Assembly: GCA_030544185.1 (NCBI GenBank)
Contig: JAUNRO010000101.1
Location: 1 to 9,826, forward strand
DNA length: 9,826 nt
Direction of reading: 5' to 3'
DNA from: Propionibacteriaceae bacterium
GTDB taxonomy: Bacteria; Actinomycetota; Actinomycetes; Propionibacteriales; Propionibacteriaceae
In this document: positions 6,145-9,826 of the stretch, one piece after another
Layout: every line of letters begins with the position of its first letter
Numbering within the stretch: position 1 is the stretch's first letter
Notes under the pieces: generated by a model
Told to the model about the DNA's origin: nothing
What the model saw: the letters and a program-made list of their open reading frames with translations, nothing else
Databases searched by the model: none
Made by a program: the position numbers and the translations under genes

Positions 6145-6249
6145 GGGCGTACGCCCTCCTGACCGGGCCGGGCGTGCCTTGGGCGATGCCGGGGGCGTCA
6201 GTCCTGCCTGCCTCGCCCGCGACCAGTGCGGGTGATCTGTCGCCCAAGG
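6145..6249. repeat. Spacer with nested inverted repeats and iterated GGGCGT
   Basis: The 157-bp gap after the HerA-like gene has a perfect 12-bp palindrome GGGCGTACGCCC (6145-6156). It also has 10-bp inverted arms CCTTGGGCGA (6177-6186) and TCGCCCAAGG (6240-6249) with a 53-nt spacer. GGGCGT recurs at 6145, 6170 and 6255, and GGGGCGTC at 6193. A second CCCAAGG at 6262-6268 could compete for pairing with 6177-6183. No T run is visible, so this is not a classical terminator. It may be a regulatory or 3'-end region. Confidence 0.35.
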
Positions 6250-6283
6250 AACTGGGGCGTACCCAAGGGTCAGTCCACCGCCA

Positions 6284-6289
6284 TATGGT
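6284..6289 (+). promoter_or_regulatory. Candidate -10 element for the membrane-protein gene
   Basis: TATGGT fits the TANNNT -10 pattern and lies 6 nt before ATG 6296. That spacing would place the transcription start at or next to the ATG, giving a leaderless mRNA, which is common in actinobacteria. No good -35 is seen. The overlapping GGTGGTG (6287-6293) could instead be read as a weak ribosome binding site very close to the ATG. It lies inside CCATATGG (6281-6288). Confidence 0.3.
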
Positions 6290-6295
6290 GGTGCC

Positions 6296-6685
6296 ATGAA
6301 ATTCCTGAAGGGCCTCTTCCTCGTCATCGGGGCCACCGTGCTGGCTGTGGGCGGGTATTTCCTTTTCGACGCCTGGCTCGAAGTGCGCAACATCTGGGCC
6401 ATCGCCAATTCGATGCGCAGCACGACCTCGACCAACCCGGTGCCGACGGTGCTGATCGCCGCCGGCGTCGCCGCCGCGGGCGGGCTGTTGCTCGGCATCG
6501 GCATCGGTTTCCCGACCCGGTCCCAAGGAGCGGTTCGCAAGCAGGCCCTGCAGGACGCGAGCGACATGCGCGAGGCGGCGATCCGGCAGCGAGTCGGTGG
6601 CGACGAGCCACCGGTCAAGGCCGCGGACGAGCAGAAGTCGATCGATACCGGTGGCGCGACGCGGGCGGACAAGGAGCAGAACTGA
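6296..6685 (+). CDS. Small two-helix membrane protein of unknown function
   Basis: I do not recognise a family. The protein has 129 residues: a short basic start (MKFLKG), a membrane helix at about 5-27, a polar link with aromatic and Asn/Ser/Thr residues (28-48), a second glycine/alanine-rich helix at about 49-73, and a hydrophilic tail (74-129) rich in charged residues and probably disordered. With Lys/Arg at both the N-terminus and after helix 2, both ends are predicted to be cytoplasmic. Its stop TGA (6683-6685) shares a base with the ATG of the next gene, so translation of the two is probably coupled and the proteins may act together. The next gene's ribosome binding site lies inside this one's last codons. 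Confidence 0.8.
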   Translation: MKFLKGLFLVIGATVLAVGGYFLFDAWLEVRNIWAIANSMRSTTSTNPVPTVLIAAGVAAAGGLLLGIGIGFPTRSQGAVRKQALQDASDMREAAIRQRVGGDEPPVKAADEQKSIDTGGATRADKEQN

Positions 6686-7065
6686 TGGGACTGGATCGCG
6701 CGGAGCACATCCTGCTCACCACCTTCAACCCCGACCTGAAGTCGGTCGAGCGGGTGGTGCGGCTGAACGACGGCCGGATCGGGCTGTGGACACCGGACGG
6801 GACCTCGCTGGAGCAGCGCCTGCCTGCCGCCGCGACCGTGATCGTGCGGATCTGTGATCGCGGGGGCAAGGTCGATCTGGAGCAGCCGCTCTTCGAGGGG
6901 CGGGCCGAGTTCGTGGCCTCGGGTTCGGTGTTCGACGAGATCAAGGCGCTGACGGTGGAGAAATATGGCCGGAAGGTCGTTGTCGCCAACGTGGTGGACC
7001 GGGCCAAGGAGCTCTTCGGCGGCAAGACGCCGGAAGGCGCCGTGGTCATCAACATCATCGGCTGA
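6685..7065 (+). CDS. PPOX/F420-type split-barrel-like small protein
   Basis: A 126-residue soluble protein. The order 'ILLTTFNPD' (9-17), '[19 protein letters not shown]' (28-46), '[26 protein letters not shown]' region (52-77), '[13 protein letters not shown]' (83-95) and a closing 'GAVVINI' (118-124) resembles small actinobacterial PPOX-class F420-dependent oxidoreductases (LTTxxxDG..., RVRxAPCDxRG, G(x)A). The match is by pattern, not by search. Residues usually seen there, the 'TPVW' strand and the 'S-x-K-x-x-R' cofactor-contact motif, are replaced by 'ERVV' and 'TSLEQR', so cofactor binding may be lost or changed. ATG 6685 overlaps the preceding stop (TGATG). AAGGAG (6671-6676) sits 8 nt upstream, which decides this start over the longer open frame running from 6226. 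Confidence 0.6.
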   Translation: MGLDRAEHILLTTFNPDLKSVERVVRLNDGRIGLWTPDGTSLEQRLPAAATVIVRICDRGGKVDLEQPLFEGRAEFVASGSVFDEIKALTVEKYGRKVVVANVVDRAKELFGGKTPEGAVVINIIG

Positions 7066-7098
7066 GCAACCGCCGGGGAGCGTGTCGGAGCCCGCCGC

Positions 7099-7104
7099 TA
7101 GGCT
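7099..7104 (+). promoter_or_regulatory. Candidate -10 element (TAGGCT) for trpB2
   Basis: TAGGCT fits the actinobacterial TANNNT -10 consensus and lies in the 70-bp gap before trpB2. It would give a start of transcription near 7111 and a leader of about 25 nt that contains the ribosome binding site GAGAGGA (7123-7129). No clear -35 is seen at normal spacing. Confidence 0.45.
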
Positions 7105-7135
7105 CACCGGCAGCGCCCAAACGAGAGGATCGACG

Positions 7136-8464
7136 ATGAGCCCGACCGACGCGACAGACCTGGTGAAGGCCACCCTGGCGGAGTCGGAGCTGCCCCGGCG
7201 GTGGTACAACATTGTGCCCGACCTGCCCGAGCCCCCGCCGCCGCACCTGCACCCGGGGACCAGGGAGCCGCTGACGGTCGAGGACATGCTCGGCATCTTC
7301 CCGCGCGGCCTGGCCGAGCAGGAGCTGTCGACCGAGCGGTGGATCGATATCCCCGAACCGGTGCTCGACGTCTATCGGATCTGGCGGCCCGCGCCGCTGA
7401 TCCGGGCCCGGCGCCTGGAGGCGGAGCTCGGGACGAGCGCGCGGATCTACTACAAATACGAGGGCGTGAGCCCCGTCGGCAGCCACAAGCCGAACAGCTC
7501 GGTCCCGCAGGCCTACTTCAATGCCATCGAAGGCGTCAAGCGCCTGACGACCGAGACGGGGGCGGGGCAGTGGGGCAGCGCGCTCGCGTTCGCGTGCGCC
7601 GCGTTCGGCATGGGCTGCGAGGTCTGGCAGGTGCGCGCATCGTTCGACGGCAAGCCCTATCGCCGCATGCTGATGGAGACCTTCGGCGCGACGGTGCATT
7701 CGAGTCCGTCGGAGCTGACCGAGGCCGGTCGCAAGATGCGGGTGGACTTCCCCGATACCTCCGGCAGCCTCGGCATGGCGGTCAGCGAGGCGATCGAGGC
7801 GGCGGTGGGCTATGGGGACGCGAAGTACGCCCTGGGCAGCGTCCTCAACCACGTCGTGCTGCACCAGTCGGTGATCGGGCTGGAGGTTTTGGAGCAGCTG
7901 AAAATGTTCGGCGAGGAGCAGGCCGATGTGGTCTATGGCTGCGCCGGTGGTGGCTCCAACCTCGCCGGTCTGGCGTTCCCGCTGCTGCGGGAGAAGATCG
8001 CCGGGCGCACCACCACCCGGTTCGTGGCCACCGAGCCCGCGGCCTGCCCGTCGCTGACGCAGGGCCGCTATGACTACGACCACGGTGATGTGGCGGGGCT
8101 GACGCCGCTGCTGAAGATGTATACCCTTGGCAACGACTTCGTGCCCGATCCCATCCACGCCGGCGGCCTGCGCTATCACGGCATGGCGCCGCTGCTGTCG
8201 CACACCGTCCACACCGGGCTCGTGGAGGCGACCGCGGTCGGCCAGACCGAGGCGTTCGAGGCGGGGGTCCTGTTCGCCCGCGCCGAGGGCCTGGTGCCCG
8301 CGCCGGAGTCTTGTCACGCGATCGCAGCGGCCCTCGCCGATGCCCGCGAGCGCCGGGACGAGGCCGATTCCGCCGCGATCGTCATCGGCCTCTCCGGACA
8401 CGGTCAACTGGATCTCCCGGCTTACGCGGCCTATCTCTCCGGAGACCTGGCCGACACACGCTGA
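7136..8464 (+). CDS. trpB2: TrpB2-type tryptophan synthase beta chain
   Basis: A 442-residue fold type II PLP enzyme predicted to make L-tryptophan from indole and serine. The PLP lysine is Lys118 in 'VGSHKPNSS' (TrpB1 has AHK-x-N). Glu140 opens 'ETGAGQWG'. The phosphate-binding glycines are in '[11 protein letters not shown]' (268-278). 'PAPESCHAI' (388-396) and '[10 protein letters not shown]' (418-427) hold the pyridine-side residues. The long N-terminus ('[20 protein letters not shown]', 23-42) before the catalytic core, the W in place of H in GAGQ(W/H)G and the total length above the usual 390-410 mark TrpB2 rather than TrpB1. No trpA, trpC or other trp gene adjoins it, as is common for TrpB2. 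Start ATG 7136 has GAGAGGA 6 nt upstream. The open frame reaches back to 6965 without coding-like sequence. Confidence 0.92.
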   Translation: MSPTDATDLVKATLAESELPRRWYNIVPDLPEPPPPHLHPGTREPLTVEDMLGIFPRGLAEQELSTERWIDIPEPVLDVYRIWRPAPLIRARRLEAELGTSARIYYKYEGVSPVGSHKPNSSVPQAYFNAIEGVKRLTTETGAGQWGSALAFACAAFGMGCEVWQVRASFDGKPYRRMLMETFGATVHSSPSELTEAGRKMRVDFPDTSGSLGMAVSEAIEAAVGYGDAKYALGSVLNHVVLHQSVIGLEVLEQLKMFGEEQADVVYGCAGGGSNLAGLAFPLLREKIAGRTTTRFVATEPAACPSLTQGRYDYDHGDVAGLTPLLKMYTLGNDFVPDPIHAGGLRYHGMAPLLSHTVHTGLVEATAVGQTEAFEAGVLFARAEGLVPAPESCHAIAAALADARERRDEADSAAIVIGLSGHGQLDLPAYAAYLSGDLADTR

Positions 8465-8473
8465 GGAACTCAG
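8461..8473. repeat. Short hairpin joining two convergent stop codons
   Basis: CTGAG (8461-8465), loop GAA, CTCAG (8469-8473): a perfect 5-bp inverted repeat whose arms contain the trpB2 stop (8462-8464) and the permease stop (8470-8472, minus strand). It is too short and lacks T runs to be a good terminator. Confidence 0.4.
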
Positions 8474-9826
8474 AACCCGCCGAACAGCGTGCCGAGGATG
8501 ATCACGACGATCGTCGCGAACACGGGGATGAGCAGGGAGACCACGCCCACGTCCTTGTAGGACTGGCGGTGCGTCAGCCCGCAGATGGCGAGCAGCGTGA
8601 TCACCGCGCCGTTGTGCGGCAGTGAGTCGAAGCCGCCGGAGGACATCGCGGTCACGCGGTGCATGAGCTCGAGGCTGATGTTTTGCTGCTCGGCGATCGT
8701 GCGGAAGTTCTCGCCGAGGGTCTGCAGCGCGATGCTCATGCCGCCGGAGGCCGACCCGGTGATGCCGGCGAGGACGTTGACCGCGACCGCGAGGTTGATC
8801 AGCGGGTTCGGCGAGATCGCGAGCACCGCGTCGCGGACGATCCGGAACGCGGGCAGCGATGCGATCACTCCGCCATAGCCGACCTCGGAGGCGGTGTTGA
8901 AGATCGGCAGCAGCGACCCCATCGTGCCGGCGTTGAGCGACTTGATCTTCGACTCCAGATATTTCCAGCAGGTCGAGATCAGCACGATGATCGCGACCAC
9001 GAGTGCCACGATGATCGCCCAGATGCCGCCGACGGTGGCGATATCGGTGCTGCCATAGGCCTCCTGCGCCAGATAGTCGAAGTCGAGCCGCGGGAAGATG
9101 AGGCGCACCAGCACGAAATTGATGGCGATGACGAGGACGATCGGGAGGTACGCGAGGACGACAGGGGGCATGTTCTCGCGCCCCGTGACCATCTCGTGAT
9201 CGGCCTTGGGTCCGCCGTCGGCGCCCTGGATCGGGGTGCCGCCCTTGCCGGGTTGCATCAGCGGGCCGTCGGCATAGCCCTCCCCGCTGGCCATGGCTTT
9301 GCGGGAGCGCACGGTCAGCCAGGCCATGCCGCCGCCGAACATGATCAGACCGCCAATAATGCCCAGCACGGGCGCGGCGAACGCGTTCGTGGCGAAGAAG
9401 GGATTCGGGATCGCGTTCTGGATCGCGGGCGTCCCCGGCAGGGCGGTCATCGTGAACGTGAATGAGCCGAGGGCGATCGCGCCGGGAATGAAGCGCTTCG
9501 GGACCTTGGCCTCGCGGAACAGCGCGGCGGCGATCGGGAACACGGCGAACGCGACCACGAACAGCGAGACGCCGCCATAGGTGAGGATGCCGCAGGCGAG
9601 CACGATGGCGAGGATCGCGCGCTTGGAGCCGATGCGGTCGACGATCGAATAGGCGATCCGGCGCGCGGCACCCGAGTCGTCCATCAACTTCCCGAAGATC
9701 GCGCCGAGGAGGAACAGCGGGAAATAGGTGACGACGTAGTTGCCCAGCGCCGGCATGAACACCTGCGTATAGGTCGCCAGCAGCGGCCCCGCCGCGAACA
9801 GCGTCGCGACGAGCGCCATGATCGGC
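8470..9826 (-). CDS. GntP-family permease (N-terminus outside window)
   Basis: An integral membrane carrier of the gluconate:H+ symporter (GntP) family, predicted to take up a sugar acid or short hydroxy acid. About 452 residues are visible, and the frame stays open to the window edge, so the first ~30-50 residues are missing; ATG 9817-9819 is an internal Met rather than the likely start. Typical elements, in residues counted from that Met, are 'YFPLFLLGAIFGKLMDDSG' (32-50), 'FTMTALPGTPAIQNAIP' (122-138), a hydrophilic cytoplasmic-loop-like insert (about 171-217), 'SEVGYGGVIA' (311-320), 'TGSASGGMSIAL' (354-365) and 'GGFDSLPHNGAVITLL' (395-410). About ten or more hydrophobic spans are present. 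Some relatives with the 'SLPHNGAVIT' ending are linked to ketone-body or hydroxybutyrate genes, but nothing here fixes the substrate. Convergent with trpB2, 5 bp between stops. Confidence 0.88.
   Translation of the reverse strand, partial: PIMALVATLFAAGPLLATYTQVFMPALGNYVVTYFPLFLLGAIFGKLMDDSGAARRIAYSIVDRIGSKRAILAIVLACGILTYGGVSLFVVAFAVFPIAAALFREAKVPKRFIPGAIALGSFTFTMTALPGTPAIQNAIPNPFFATNAFAAPVLGIIGGLIMFGGGMAWLTVRSRKAMASGEGYADGPLMQPGKGGTPIQGADGGPKADHEMVTGRENMPPVVLAYLPIVLVIAINFVLVRLIFPRLDFDYLAQEAYGSTDIATVGGIWAIIVALVVAIIVLISTCWKYLESKIKSLNAGTMGSLLPIFNTASEVGYGGVIASLPAFRIVRDAVLAISPNPLINLAVAVNVLAGITGSASGGMSIALQTLGENFRTIAEQQNISLELMHRVTAMSSGGFDSLPHNGAVITLLAICGLTHRQSYKDVGVVSLLIPVFATIVVIILGTLFGGF

Noticed and set aside
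6226..6684. An N-terminally extended form of the PPOX-like protein using an upstream ATG at 6226.
   Set aside because: The extension overlaps the membrane-protein gene in another frame and is Arg-rich shadow sequence; ATG 6685 has a good AAGGAG and TGATG coupling.
4483..7296. A 937-codon open frame on the minus strand, opposite the HerA-like and following genes.
   Set aside because: It is the mirror of GC-rich coding frames, spans several real genes and a spacer, and reads as low-complexity Arg/Gly/His-rich sequence without domains.
7055..8407. A 450-codon minus-strand frame opposite trpB2.
   Set aside because: The plus-strand TrpB2 has intact motifs; the antisense translation has no recognisable domain and a composition typical of shadow frames.

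Overview
The window is high-GC, gene-dense chromosomal DNA that reads as an actinobacterium. The indicators are a TadA-associated protein next to tadA, a small VapB-like/LytR_C gene pair, a PPOX/F420-type small protein, frequent GTG starts and TANNNT -10 elements. A member of the Propionibacteriales is a reasonable guess, but the sequence alone does not settle it. Nothing here looks like a phage, plasmid, CRISPR, toxin or biosynthetic island. No integrase, transposase or IS end was seen.

Layout, left to right. (1) 1-2156, plus strand: the 3' part of the tRNA adenosine deaminase-associated protein gene, then tadA, then a class I-alpha aspartate/aromatic aminotransferase, closely spaced and probably co-transcribed. 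(2) 2157-2350: a tRNA-Ser(CGA) gene with a candidate promoter and a strong intrinsic terminator. (3) 2351-3487: a stand-alone XylE-type catechol 2,3-dioxygenase with its own candidate promoter, an upstream inverted repeat and a terminator. (4) 3542-4410, minus strand: a small conserved actinobacterial protein (often labelled VapB-like), followed by a membrane-anchored LytR_C-domain protein. (5) 4501-6138, plus strand: a HerA/DUF853-type ATPase, divergent from the pair before it. (6) 6296-7065, plus strand: a two-TM small membrane protein translationally coupled to a degenerate-looking PPOX-fold protein. (7) 7136-8464, plus strand: a stand-alone TrpB2-type tryptophan synthase beta chain. (8) 8470-9826, minus strand: a GntP-family permease whose N-terminus lies outside the window, convergent with trpB2 and only 5 bp away.

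The first block joins tRNA wobble modification (TadA) with amino-group transfer and sits directly upstream of a tRNA gene. The rest is a string of short independent transcription units for ordinary metabolism and envelope functions. I found no convincing undescribed multi-gene system. The points most worth a second look are: the orphan catechol dioxygenase beside the tRNA; the coupled membrane/PPOX-like pair whose cofactor-binding region looks eroded; the orphan trpB2; a perfect palindrome over a start codon; and a marked preference for the Tyr codon TAT in an otherwise strongly C-ending codon set.
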